Origin: Bradyrhizobium betae
GTDB taxonomy: Bacteria > Pseudomonadota > Alphaproteobacteria > Rhizobiales > Xanthobacteraceae
Length of the DNA stretch: 64,000 bases
Direction of reading: 5' to 3'
NCBI RefSeq assembly: GCF_008932115.1
Contig: NZ_CP044543.1
Location: 124,001-188,000, forward strand
Positions 43,528-52,182 of the stretch are shown here, one piece after another. The translations under genes and the position numbers were made by a program. The notes below the pieces were generated by a model. It was not told the DNA's origin, did no database searches, and saw only the letters and a program-made list of their open reading frames with translations. Every line of letters begins with the position of its first letter. The first letter of the stretch is position 1.

Positions 43528-44235
43528 GTGGAAACCACGCTCTATCTGCCCGTCAAACGCTTCCTCGAAGAGCTCGGCTTCACGGTCAAGGGCGAGATCG
43601 GCGGCTGCGATCTCGTGGGCCTCAGCGCGGGCGATCCGCCGGTCGTGGTGATCGGCGAGCTCAAGCTCGCCTTCAATCTCGAACTCATTCTGCAAGCCGT
43701 CGATCGCGCGCCAGCCGGCGACGAGGTCTGGATCGCCGCAAGAATGTCGATCCGCGGCAAGGGACGCGAGAGCGATGCGCGCTATCGCAACCTCTGCCGC
43801 CGGCTCGGCTTCGGCATGCTCGGGGTCACCGACCGCGGCCAGGTCGAGGTGCTGGTGAAGCCGCCGACCGCGGCACCGCGCCGCGAGCCGAAGGTTCGCT
43901 CGCGCCTCGTCGCCGAGCATCAGCGCCGCCAGGGCGATCCCGTGCTCGGCGGCAGCACGCGCGCGCCGATCATGACTGCCTATCGGCAGCAGGCATTGGC
44001 GTGCGCCTCGGAGCTCGCGGGGGGCCCGCGGCGCGTGCGCGAATTGCGCGACCGCTGCCCTGACGCCGGCAAGATTTTGCTTAACAATGTGTATGGCTGG
44101 TTCGAACGCGCCGACCGGGGAATCTACGGGCTTACGGAGGCCGGGCACGCCGCGCTGAAGCGCTGGCCGCAACAACGGATTGAACGCGATGCCGGTGTCG
44201 TGTCAGCGCCTGACACCCGACCGGTGCATAGCTGA
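43528..44235 (+). CDS. DUF2161 family protein (PD-(D/E)XK nuclease-like fold)
   Basis: A 235-residue protein. Its N-terminal half has the nuclease-like core: the acidic residue in GGCDLVGL, then the strand VVVIGELKLAFNLELILQA containing E-x-K, and a later helix. This matches DUF2161, assigned to the PD-(D/E)XK group. The C-terminal half has a winged-helix-like region (DAGKILLNNVYGWFERADRGIYGLTEAG). Start is GTG at 43528. It could be a repair or restriction-like nuclease; its role is unknown. Confidence 0.82.
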   Translation: METTLYLPVKRFLEELGFTVKGEIGGCDLVGLSAGDPPVVVIGELKLAFNLELILQAVDRAPAGDEVWIAARMSIRGKGRESDARYRNLCRRLGFGMLGVTDRGQVEVLVKPPTAAPRREPKVRSRLVAEHQRRQGDPVLGGSTRAPIMTAYRQQALACASELAGGPRRVRELRDRCPDAGKILLNNVYGWFERADRGIYGLTEAGHAALKRWPQQRIERDAGVVSAPDTRPVHS

Positions 44236-44308
44236 GATGCCACACCGATTTCATATTGCAATGCAACATTGGCGGCACTAGGTATCCCGGCATCGAAACG
44301 AGGCCGTT

Positions 44309-44614
44309 ATGAGCGCAGACTGGAATACCAAATATGGCACGCGGCGCGTGCGCCACGATCCGCCGACCCTGGACGAGGCGATCTTCGCCGCCGTCGGCAT
44401 CACCGACGACCAGGAGCAGCAGGCCGAGATCGCCGCAGCGCTGATGGGCATGCCGCTCGATGTCGTGCAGGCCGAAGTGAAGAAGCAGGCCCGGACCAAC
44501 AGCCGCATCACCGCAACCCGCGTGATCGCCGGCGAACAGGGCGCGCAGCGCTCGGTGGTGGTCGAACGCCGCGTCGTGCGCCGCTTCGGCAACGACAAGC
44601 GCACCGGCACCTGA
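44309..44614 (+). CDS. small cytoplasmic protein of unknown function
   Basis: A 101-residue protein (MSADWNTKYGTRRVRHDPPTLDEAI). It has a central helix pair (DDQEQQAEIAAALMGMPLDVVQAEVKK) and a basic C-terminus (VVVERRVVRRFGNDK). Such N-terminal KYGTRRVRHDPPTL segments recur in rhizobial hypotheticals, but I cannot name the family. It is followed by a strong terminator, so it is a separate transcription unit. Confidence 0.7.
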   Translation: MSADWNTKYGTRRVRHDPPTLDEAIFAAVGITDDQEQQAEIAAALMGMPLDVVQAEVKKQARTNSRITATRVIAGEQGAQRSVVVERRVVRRFGNDKRTGT

Positions 44615-44640
44615 ACGCTTAATTCCTTAGTCCCAATACG

Positions 44641-44672
44641 AAAGCGGACCGGTTTTGCCGGTCCGCTTTTTT
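44641..44672 (+). terminator. Rho-independent terminator
   Basis: A perfect 12-base-pair stem (AAAGCGGACCGG / CCGGTCCGCTTT) with a five-base loop and a T run on the plus strand, 26 bases after the preceding small gene. It may also serve the converging GNAT gene. Confidence 0.93.
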
Positions 44673-44693
44673 GATTCCTGCCAGCTCTATGAG

Positions 44694-45305
44694 TCAGGCG
44701 GCGCGATTGCCGTACATGCTGGAAATGATCTTCCAGCATGTCGAGTTGAAGCTGAGCAAGGCGCGGCCGGCCGCGAATGGCGAGGCCGCGAGTTCAGCGA
44801 GCTCGGCCTCCGGCGTCTTGGCAAGATCGATCGTTCCGGTCGATTCGCCATGACGGAAAGCAAGATGCGCCCCGAACTTCCTGGCGAGCGCCCGCATCGC
44901 GTGATTCTCGGAGCCCGTGGTAATGCGCAGGCGCTTGTAGCCCTTCCAGCGCGCTTCCGCGATCAGCCGGCTGAACAGGATGGTCCCGACGTTTTGGCGG
45001 CGCGCTGATGCTTCCACGCTGAAGGCAACCTCAGGCAGCGAATCGCCCTCCGGCGGATGCAGCTCGGCCGCACCGCGGACCACGCCATCGACGATGTAGG
45101 CAACGATCACGGTGCCGTCCTCGGCGCAGCGGGCGGCGTAACGCTCGATGAAGCTGTCGTCGAGAAAGCCGTTGAAACGGTCATGCCGGCTTCCGGCATC
45201 GAGCCTCAGCAGATGATCGCGCAGGAGCGGCAATTCTTCCTGCTGGCTCAGGGTCCGTACATAGCCCGGAACGGACGCCGTGCGGACGGTCTCTTCTAAT
45301 ACCAC
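44694..45305 (-). CDS. GNAT-family N-acetyltransferase
   Basis: A 203-residue acetyltransferase. The acetyl-CoA loop is VEASARRQNVGTILFSRLIAEAR (the R/Q-x-x-G-x-G/A pattern), followed by RLRITTGSENHAMRALARKFG. The start appears to be a GTG at 45305. The C-terminus (FNSTCWKIISSMYG) is unusual for the family. The substrate is unknown. Confidence 0.85.
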   Translation of the reverse strand: MVLEETVRTASVPGYVRTLSQQEELPLLRDHLLRLDAGSRHDRFNGFLDDSFIERYAARCAEDGTVIVAYIVDGVVRGAAELHPPEGDSLPEVAFSVEASARRQNVGTILFSRLIAEARWKGYKRLRITTGSENHAMRALARKFGAHLAFRHGESTGTIDLAKTPEAELAELAASPFAAGRALLSFNSTCWKIISSMYGNRAA

Positions 45306-45455
45306 GTCAAAACTCCTCTTGGTGTCCCTCGAGGAGGCGTTCGAATCCCTAGGCCTCCAATATTGTGCATCGCAACAAATTTTTCAAGACGGGAACCTGC
45401 CCAAGTTTCGAGCACCGCAAGCGACTAATTCGTTAACAAAATCAAAGTCCCGTAG

Positions 45456-45857
45456 TCATACGAGGACGAGCTGCGTCTGGGTGACCACGGCGACGAGCTT
45501 GCCGTCCTCGGTTTCCAGCCGGGTGGTCCAGACCTGGGTCCGCCGGCCCCGGTGGACCGGAGTCGCGGTGGCGATCACGATGGTTCCCTCCTTGGCCCCA
45601 CCGATGAAATTAGTCTTGCTTTCCAGGGTAGTCGTGCCCTTGGCGTCCTCCGGCAGGTTGATCACGGTCGCCGCGGCGCCGACGGAATCAGCGAGCGCCA
45701 TCACCGCACCACCGTGAATGGTGTGGTGGAGCGTGCAAAGGTCGGGGCGGACCGTCATCCGCGCCACCACGCGATCTCTCCCGGCCTCGATGAACTCGAC
45801 GCCCTTGAGCTCGGCAAAGGGCATCTTCATCGCTTGAAGTTTCTCGAGCGGCGTCAT
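45456..45857 (-). CDS. PaaI-family hotdog thioesterase
   Basis: A 133-residue single hotdog domain. HHTIHGGAVMALADSVGAAA contains the HGGxxxxLxD motif of the PaaI/4HBT-II group, whose Asp is catalytic. ESKTNFIGGAKEG and TQVWTTRLETEDGKLVAVVTQTQ complete the fold. These enzymes hydrolyse aryl- or acyl-CoA thioesters. GGGAGGAG lies upstream of the ATG at 45857. It diverges from the BtuF-like gene. Confidence 0.93.
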   Translation of the reverse strand: MTPLEKLQAMKMPFAELKGVEFIEAGRDRVVARMTVRPDLCTLHHTIHGGAVMALADSVGAAATVINLPEDAKGTTTLESKTNFIGGAKEGTIVIATATPVHRGRRTQVWTTRLETEDGKLVAVVTQTQLVLV

Positions 45858-45976
45858 CGGATCTCCTCCCAATTCATTGTTGTCTCAGCGTGAATTGCCT
45901 GGCGCGACAAAGCAATGACGTCAGAGGTAATCGCCAGGCTGACATCGCGGCTTTCATTTGCGCATATGCTTCTCCC

Positions 45977-46765
45977 ATGCGCCATTTCCCGCCCCGCCGC
46001 ATCGTCTGCCTGACCGAAGAGACGGTCGAAACGCTCTACCTGCTCGGCGAGCAGGACCGCATCGTCGGCGTCTCCGGCTACGCCGTCCGTCCGCCGCAAG
46101 TGAGGCGCGAGAAGCCGCGGGTGTCGGCCTTCGTCACGGCGGACATGCCGAAGATCCTGGCGCTGGAACCGGACCTGGTACTCGCCTTCTCCGATCTCCA
46201 GGCCGGTATCGTCGCCGACCTCGTCCGCGCCGGCGTCGATGTCCACGTCTTCAACCAGCGCGACATCGCCGGGATTTTGGCGATGATCCGCACGCTGGGC
46301 GCGCTGGTCGGTGCCGGCCAGCGCGCCGAGGAACTCGCGCACGGCTTCGAGCGGCGCCTTGCCGCGATCGCGGCAGCATCCCGCCCCTCACCGCGGCCAA
46401 GAGTCTACTTCGAGGAATGGGACGATCCGCTGATCTCCGGCATCGGCTGGGTCTCCGAGCTGATCGAGATCGCCGGCGGCGCGGATGTGTTTCCGGAGCT
46501 GCGCGCGCGCCAGGCGGCAAAGGATCGTATCATCTCGGCAGACGCGGTGCGCGAAGCGGCGCCTGACGTGATCCTCGCGTCATGGTGCGGCAAGAAGGTC
46601 GTGCCCGCCCGCATCCGCGCGCGCGACGGCTGGAGTGAAATTCCAGCCGTGCGCAATGATCGCATCGTCGAGATCAAATCGCCGATCATCCTGCAGCCAG
46701 GACCGGCAGCGCTGACGGACGGGCTTGATGCGATCGTCAAGGCGCTGTGGGGCGAGCGACCCTGA
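45977..46765 (+). CDS. BtuF-like cobalamin-binding-type protein without a signal peptide
   Basis: A 262-residue protein of the helical-backbone binding-protein class (BtuF/FhuD). The start PRRIVCLTEETVETLYLLGEQDRIVGVSGY is that of the mature domain; the FVTADMPKILALEPDLVLAF segment and the long inter-lobe helix (AMIRTLGALVGAGQRAEELAHGFERRLAAI) are also clear. No leader is present and no btuCD genes are adjacent. It may act in the cytoplasm or use an unusual export route. The ligand could be a corrinoid or siderophore. Confidence 0.85.
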   Translation: MRHFPPRRIVCLTEETVETLYLLGEQDRIVGVSGYAVRPPQVRREKPRVSAFVTADMPKILALEPDLVLAFSDLQAGIVADLVRAGVDVHVFNQRDIAGILAMIRTLGALVGAGQRAEELAHGFERRLAAIAAASRPSPRPRVYFEEWDDPLISGIGWVSELIEIAGGADVFPELRARQAAKDRIISADAVREAAPDVILASWCGKKVVPARIRARDGWSEIPAVRNDRIVEIKSPIILQPGPAALTDGLDAIVKALWGERP

Positions 46766-46790
46766 ACTTTCAGCATCCACCTGCTTGATC

Positions 46791-46921
46791 CCGTCATCCT
46801 GAGGTGCGAGCTGCGGGGTGCAAAGCACCGTGCAGGGAGCCTCGAAGGATGAACGGCCCCAATGCAGCCGGGCCGTCGCCCTTCGAGGGCCGCTGAAGAA
46901 GCGGCCACCTCAGGGTGACGG
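46791..46921. repeat. palindromic intergenic repeat, family A, copy 2
   Basis: A 131-base element with 14-base inverted ends (CCGTCATCCTGAGG / CCTCAGGGTGACGG, one mismatch). It is homologous along its length to the copy at 5604-5736. It lies between the BtuF-like gene and kynU, which converge. Confidence 0.88.
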
Positions 46922-46931
46922 TGATAGCTTC

Positions 46932-48134
46932 TCACGTCACCGCGTTGACGACCTGGTATTCCGGCCGGCGCCACACCTCGTCCGCTATCACTTCCTCGAT
47001 GATCTCGGCGGCCCGCATGATCTCGCTCTCGCCGATATAGAGCGGCGAGATACCGAACCGCATGATATCGGGCGCGCGGAAATCGCCGATGACACCGCGG
47101 GCAATCAATGCCTGCATGGCGGCGTAGCCGCCGTCGAAGGCGAAGGAGACTTGCGAGCCGCGGCGCTCATGTGAGCGAGGGGTCACAAGCTTCAAGGACG
47201 GGCAACGGCGCTCGACCTCCGCGATCAGGAGATCGCCGAGCGCCAGCGAGCGGGCACGCACCTCCGCAATGTCGACACGATCCCAGATATCGAGCGAGGC
47301 TTCCAGTGCCGCCATCGCCAGCACCGGCGGCGTGCCCACCCGCATGCGCTCGACGCCGCCCGCGGCCGCATAGCCAAGCTCGAAAGCAAACGGCTTTTCG
47401 TGCCCCATCCAGCCGGACAGAGCTGCGCGCGCCGTGTCGGCGTGACGCGGCGCGACGTAGAGGAAGGCCGGCGCGCCGGGGCCGGCGTTGATGTATTTGT
47501 AGGTGCAGCCCGCGGCGAAATCGGCGCCGCAGCCGGCCAGATTGACCGGCAGCGCACCGGCGGAATGGGCGAGATCCCAGACGGTGACGATGCCGAGCGC
47601 GCGCGCCTTTGCGGTCAGCTTCGCCATGTCGTGGCGGCGGCCAGTGCGGTAGTCGACCTCGGTGATGTACAGGACGGCGACCTCCTCCGACAACGCGGAC
47701 TCGATCTCCTCCGGCGCCACCAGGCGCAATTGATGGCCGCGGCCGAGCGTCGCGATCAGGCCTTCGGCCATGTACAGATCGGTCGGGAAATTGCCGGTGT
47801 CTGACAGGACGACCTTGCGCGCTGCGTTCATGTCGAGCGCCGCCGCGAGGGCCTGATAGACTTTCAGCGACAGCGTGTCGCCGACCATCACGGAGCCGGC
47901 TTCCGCACCGATCAATCGCGCGATGCGATCGCCGACATGGCGCGGCTGGACATACCAACCTGCGCTGTTCCAGGCGCGGATCAGTTCGTTGCCCCACTCC
48001 GTGGTGATGACGCGGTTGACGCGCTCGGCAACGCCAAGCGGCAGGGCACCGAGCGAATTGCCGTCGAGATAGATCACGCCCTCGGGAAGACGGAATAGGG
48101 CCTTGGTGTCGTCGTAGACGCGATATCTGGTCAT
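46932..48134 (-). CDS. kynU: kynureninase
   Basis: Kynureninase, 400 residues, cleaves kynurenine to anthranilate and alanine (PLP-dependent, fold type I). YLDGNSLGALPLG is the family start; WDLAHSAGALPVNL binds the cofactor, and the Schiff-base Lys is in GCTYKYINAGPGAPAF. The gene starts 8 bases after the kynA stop on the same strand, so the two enzymes are co-transcribed. Length and motifs are normal. Confidence 0.97.
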   Translation of the reverse strand: MTRYRVYDDTKALFRLPEGVIYLDGNSLGALPLGVAERVNRVITTEWGNELIRAWNSAGWYVQPRHVGDRIARLIGAEAGSVMVGDTLSLKVYQALAAALDMNAARKVVLSDTGNFPTDLYMAEGLIATLGRGHQLRLVAPEEIESALSEEVAVLYITEVDYRTGRRHDMAKLTAKARALGIVTVWDLAHSAGALPVNLAGCGADFAAGCTYKYINAGPGAPAFLYVAPRHADTARAALSGWMGHEKPFAFELGYAAAGGVERMRVGTPPVLAMAALEASLDIWDRVDIAEVRARSLALGDLLIAEVERRCPSLKLVTPRSHERRGSQVSFAFDGGYAAMQALIARGVIGDFRAPDIMRFGISPLYIGESEIMRAAEIIEEVIADEVWRRPEYQVVNAVT

Positions 48135-48141
48135 GACATCT

Positions 48142-48981
48142 CTATAGAATGGTGCGCACACGCCAGAGCTCGGGGAACAGCTCGACCTCCAGCATGCGCT
48201 TGAGATAGCTGACGCCGCCGGTGCCCCCGGTGCCACGCTTGAAACCGATGACACGCTCGACCGTCGTCACATGGTTGAAGCGCCAGCGGCGAAAGTAGTC
48301 CTCGAAGTCGACCAGCTTCTCGGCGACCTCGTAGAGCATCCAATGCGTTTCCGGCGCCTCGTAAACCTGACGCCAGGCCTGCAGCACGCCTTCGTTGAAG
48401 CTGTGGGTCTCGCGGACGTCGCGCGCCAGCACCGCCGCGGGCATCTCGAGCCCGTTGCGATAGGCGAGCCGCAGCACTTCATCGTAAAGGCTCGGCGTCG
48501 CGAGTTCGGCTTCGAGCAGCTTGGTCGTTTCCACGTCGTGCGCGTGCGGCTTGAGCATGGCGTGGTTGCGGTTGCCGAGCAGGAATTCGATCAGCCGGTA
48601 TTGCCGTGACTGGAAGCCAGAGGACTGGCCGAGCTGGGAGCGAAATCGCGTGTACTCGCTCGGCGTCATGGTGCGTAGCACGTCCCAGGCGCCGTTGAGC
48701 TGCTCGAAGATGCGCGACATCCGCGCCAGCATCTTCATGGCCGGCGCGACCTCGTCCTTTGCGATCGCGCGGCGCGCGGCGGTCAGCTCATGGAGGGCGA
48801 GTCGCATCCACAGCTCTGTCGTCTGATGCTGGATGATGAACAGCATCTCGTCATGGGCTTCAGAGAGCGGATGCTGCGCGCCGAGGATCGCATCCAGCGC
48901 CAGATAATCGCCATAGGACATCCGCCGGGCGAAATCGGTCTCGGCGCCTTCGCTGGTGGGATCGTAATCGCTGGACGTCAT
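48142..48981 (-). CDS. kynA: tryptophan 2,3-dioxygenase
   Basis: TDO, 279 residues, is the haem enzyme that opens the indole ring of tryptophan to N-formylkynurenine. [20 protein letters not shown] and [22 protein letters not shown] contain the substrate-pocket residues including His in HDEM/QHQ, and the proximal haem His is in [29 protein letters not shown] closes the active site. It is upstream of kynU and downstream of the formamidase gene (34-base gap). Confidence 0.97.
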   Translation of the reverse strand: MTSSDYDPTSEGAETDFARRMSYGDYLALDAILGAQHPLSEAHDEMLFIIQHQTTELWMRLALHELTAARRAIAKDEVAPAMKMLARMSRIFEQLNGAWDVLRTMTPSEYTRFRSQLGQSSGFQSRQYRLIEFLLGNRNHAMLKPHAHDVETTKLLEAELATPSLYDEVLRLAYRNGLEMPAAVLARDVRETHSFNEGVLQAWRQVYEAPETHWMLYEVAEKLVDFEDYFRRWRFNHVTTVERVIGFKRGTGGTGGVSYLKRMLEVELFPELWRVRTIL

Positions 48982-49015
48982 GACAGGCCCTTTCGATCGA
49001 TCATCCCTCGCCTCG

Positions 49016-49825
49016 TCAGTCGAGGCCGATCAGGCGCGCGGTGATCGGCGATGATGGATCCTTCAGGGCGTCGATCACGGTAAAATGGTTCAGCCCGGGA
49101 TCGACGACGAGGCGCGTCGGCACGTCGAAACCGGTCCAGATATTGGCCATCAGATCGGACTGGCGGATGAATTCCGGCCGCTCGCTGCCGCCGACCCAAG
49201 CGGTCACGGGCGAATGTCCGCGCGGCAGGTGCAGCGCCGCGCTTTCGAGTGTCGCCTCCTCCAGCGTCATGCGCAGCGTCTCGTTCATCTTCGTCTTCAG
49301 CAGCGGACGCAGATCATGCAGGCCGCTGATCGAAAGCGTGCCGGCGATGCGGTTGTAGACGGCGGGCTCCAGCCGGCTGTCGTCGCACAGCATGCGCGTG
49401 ACGAGGTGGCCACCGGCGGAATGGCCGGCGAGACGGATCGGACCGGGGGCGAGCGAAGCGGCCTTGGCGATCGCGGCGGTGATCTCCGCGGTGATGTCGC
49501 AGATGCGCGCGGCCGGCGTCAGGGTGTAGCTCGGCAGCGCCACCGTCCAGCCGTGGTGCCGCGCGCCTTCGGCCAGATCAGTCCAGGTCGACTTGTCGAA
49601 GCGCATCCAGTAGCCGCCGTGCACGAACACGACGAGACCCTTGCTGTCGCCGTCAGGCAGGACGAGGTCGAGGCGCTGGCGCTCGCCCGAACCGTAGGCG
49701 ACATCGGCGCGAAAATCCTTCAGTCCGGCGCGGTAGGCCGCCGCCCGCTCCGCCCATTGCGCCGGCATCTTGTCCGAGCCCGGGATATGGGCCGAATTGG
49801 CGTAAGCATCATCCCAATCGCGCAT
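49016..49825 (-). CDS. alpha/beta hydrolase, probable N-formylkynurenine formamidase
   Basis: A 269-residue hydrolase. The oxyanion motif is HGGYWMR and the nucleophile elbow GHSAGGHL, with the His in GLNHFTVID. HGGxW plus GHSAGG is the layout of the eukaryotic arylformamidase (AFMID) type rather than the bacterial KynB cyclase-like type. Its position at the head of the kynA-kynU operon makes formylkynurenine the likely substrate. I chose the ATG at 49825 with GGGAG upstream. A different ester substrate remains possible. Confidence 0.85.
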   Translation of the reverse strand: MRDWDDAYANSAHIPGSDKMPAQWAERAAAYRAGLKDFRADVAYGSGERQRLDLVLPDGDSKGLVVFVHGGYWMRFDKSTWTDLAEGARHHGWTVALPSYTLTPAARICDITAEITAAIAKAASLAPGPIRLAGHSAGGHLVTRMLCDDSRLEPAVYNRIAGTLSISGLHDLRPLLKTKMNETLRMTLEEATLESAALHLPRGHSPVTAWVGGSERPEFIRQSDLMANIWTGFDVPTRLVVDPGLNHFTVIDALKDPSSPITARLIGLD

Positions 49826-49956
49826 CGTGACTCCCAGGGACTCGTTCCGCGACACCAGTCTGCCACCGGCGCGGCCTGCCTCCTAGTCTTTATTTTAAGC
49901 TTAAAGTATTTCAGGAAGCCCGCGTTTCGAGCAACGATCCGGCAAGATATTTCTCC

Positions 49957-50042
49957 CGTCATTGCGAGGAGCGAAGCGACGAAGCAATCCAGACTGCTTC
50001 CGCGGAGGGATTCTGGATTGCTTCGCCACGCTCGCAATGACG
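49957..50042. repeat. palindromic intergenic repeat, family B, copy 2
   Basis: An 86-base element with long inverted arms (CGTCATTGCGAGGAGCG ... CGCTCGCAATGACG) around a short loop; homologous to the copy at 5767-5846 but with a few changes, including an extended left arm. It lies between the formamidase gene and the M20 peptidase gene, both read leftward. Confidence 0.88.
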
Positions 50043-50051
50043 GCGGAGAAG

Positions 50052-51329
50052 CTACGCCTTCTCCACCCCGCACCATTCCGCGATGAACAGCGCCGTTGCC
50101 TTGGTCGACTTCTTCAGCGAGTCCAGGTCGACGAATTCGTTGAAGCCGTGCATCTCGCCGCCGCTTGCGCCGAAGCACAGGCTCGGGATGCCATAATTGA
50201 GGCCGTAGAAGCGGGTGTCGGTGAGCGCCGTGAAGACGAGGTCTTCGACCGCGCCGCCATAGGCCTTGTCGAAGGCCTTGGCGAAGGCGGCCTCGGGCGC
50301 TGCTGCGTCGGTCAGCTCATAGCCGTCCGACAGGAAGCCCGACCATTCGATCTCCGGCGGGTTGTTGGCGAGGAAGCGGTGATTGCGCGCGGCCGCGGCA
50401 ACGCAGGCCGCGATCTCCTTCTGGTGATCGGCGACCGACCAGCCCGGCAGAATCGCGATACGGCAGTCGACGTCGCACCAGGCCGGCACGCTGGAAGCCC
50501 AGTCGCCGCCCTTGATGATGCCGGGATTGAAGTTGATGGGATGGTTGAGGGTCTTGAAGTGACGATCGGCCTTGGCGCGCTCGTTCCATTCGATCTCGAG
50601 CTTCTGGACCGCCTGGATCAGATGATACGCTGCCATGATGGCGTTGGCGCCGGAACCGGCGAAGGCGACATGGGTCGGATGGCCCTTCACGCGCAGGCGA
50701 AACCAGATCACGCCGACCTGCGAGCGCACCATCTTGCCGTTGGTCGGCTCCGGGATGAAGCAGGCGTCCGCGCGGTAGCCGCGCTGCAGCGTCGAGAGCG
50801 CGCCGACGCCGGTGCTCTCCTCCTCGATCACCGACTGGAAGTGAATGCGCGCGGTCGGCTTGAAACCAGCGGCCTTGATCGCATCCAGCGCATGAAGCGC
50901 ACCGATCGTGCCAGATTTCATGTCGCAGGCGCCGCGGCCGAACATCTTGCCGTCCTTGATCACCGGCGAGAACGGCGGCGTCTCCCACAATTCCAGCGGG
51001 CCCGCGGGCACCACGTCGCAGTGCCCCTGGAGGATCAGCGATTTACCGGCGTTGGTCTGCGGACGGTAGGTGCCCACCACCGAGCGCGCCTTCGAAAAAT
51101 CGTGCTCGATCGGGCCGAAGCCGCGGAGGTCCTTGAGATCGTCGACATTGATGTGCCAGTCGTCGACCTCATAGCCGCGCTCGCGCAGGAGGTCACCGAT
51201 CATGTCCTGGCACGGCCCCTCCGCCCCGCGGGTCGAAGGGATCGCAACGAAATCGCGGGTGGTCGCAAGCTGGGCTTCGAAGCCGGCATCGACGGCGTCA
51301 AGAATCCTCTGTTGCGTTTCGGCATTCAT
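50052..51329 (-). CDS. M20-family peptidase/deacylase (ArgE/DapE-like)
   Basis: A 425-residue zinc amidohydrolase. LQGHCDVVPAG and GRGACDMKSG carry the first metal ligands and bridging Asp; VIEEESTGVGAL supplies the general-base Glu. A dimerisation domain (about 200-320) follows, and the final His ligand is in GASGGEMHGFNEFV. ArgE, DapE and carbamoylase-type enzymes are alike here, so the substrate (an N-acyl or N-succinyl amino acid) is not determined. The ATG at 51329 has GGAG upstream. Confidence 0.92.
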   Translation of the reverse strand: MNAETQQRILDAVDAGFEAQLATTRDFVAIPSTRGAEGPCQDMIGDLLRERGYEVDDWHINVDDLKDLRGFGPIEHDFSKARSVVGTYRPQTNAGKSLILQGHCDVVPAGPLELWETPPFSPVIKDGKMFGRGACDMKSGTIGALHALDAIKAAGFKPTARIHFQSVIEEESTGVGALSTLQRGYRADACFIPEPTNGKMVRSQVGVIWFRLRVKGHPTHVAFAGSGANAIMAAYHLIQAVQKLEIEWNERAKADRHFKTLNHPINFNPGIIKGGDWASSVPAWCDVDCRIAILPGWSVADHQKEIAACVAAAARNHRFLANNPPEIEWSGFLSDGYELTDAAAPEAAFAKAFDKAYGGAVEDLVFTALTDTRFYGLNYGIPSLCFGASGGEMHGFNEFVDLDSLKKSTKATALFIAEWCGVEKA

Positions 51330-51381
51330 CAGGCTGCTCCAGGCGTTCAAACAAATCGAAGAGCCCGCAAGCTAGCCGATT

Positions 51382-52107
51382 TCAGCCGTTCGGGTACTCC
51401 ACAAAATATGCATCCCGCAATGCATCTTCGAGCAGTCGGCCTTCCGAATAGCCATTCAGCGTCGCAGGACGGCTCACGCCGTCGAGCAGCCGCGGACACG
51501 GCTCCGGCGCACCCAGCACGGTGCGCACGGGAATACGCTCGGCATAGATCGGCAGCGCGTAGTCCTCGTCATCGTCCGCGACACCTTTGGCGCGAACTTT
51601 TGCCGAGGCCTCCTCGATCTCCATCGCGATGAACGAGGTCGCCTTGATCTCCTGCGTGTTGCTAGCCCGCAGGCTGGCGGTCCGATCGGGGAAGAAGCGA
51701 TCGACCATCGCTATCACCGCGCGCTCTTTCTCCTCGGGATCGGTCACGAGATAGGCACTGCCGAACGCCATCACGGCGCGGTAATCGGCGGAGTGGTTGA
51801 AGCCGCAGCGCGCCAGCACCAGGCTGTCTAGATGGGCCACCGTCAGGCAGACGCGCTCGCCCCTGGTCTGGTTGCGCAGCATGCGGCTCGCGCTTGAACC
51901 GTGCCAGTACAGCTTGGTGCCCTCGCGCCAGAAGAAGGTCGGCGTGCAATAGGGCTGGCCGTCGATGAAATAGGAGACGTGGCACAGCATCGAGGAGTCG
52001 AGGATGCGATGAACGGTCTCGTGATCGTAGAAACCGCGGTCGTGGCGGCGCTTCACCTGGTTGCGCGCTGACGTCGGGTAGGAATTTTGGCTTTCAGTCT
52101 GGCTCAC
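51382..52107 (-). CDS. pyridoxamine 5'-phosphate oxidase family flavoprotein
   Basis: A 241-residue FMN split-barrel protein (PNPOx-like, NimA-related). YDHETVHRILDSSMLCHVSYFIDGQPYCTPTFFWREGTKLYWHGSSASRM is the conserved cofactor-binding part. A GTG at 52107 with AGGAG upstream is the best start. It diverges from the MocR regulator gene with a 75-base spacer. Such flavoproteins next to MocR genes are often PLP-related, but the reaction is unknown. Confidence 0.87.
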   Translation of the reverse strand: MSQTESQNSYPTSARNQVKRRHDRGFYDHETVHRILDSSMLCHVSYFIDGQPYCTPTFFWREGTKLYWHGSSASRMLRNQTRGERVCLTVAHLDSLVLARCGFNHSADYRAVMAFGSAYLVTDPEEKERAVIAMVDRFFPDRTASLRASNTQEIKATSFIAMEIEEASAKVRAKGVADDDEDYALPIYAERIPVRTVLGAPEPCPRLLDGVSRPATLNGYSEGRLLEDALRDAYFVEYPNG

Positions 52108-52182
52108 GGCCGCTCCTGTCGGGATTGGAGAACTTCCAGCGCAGTTGTAGCGGCCGATTTGGTCTGCGATAGTGCCAATTCC

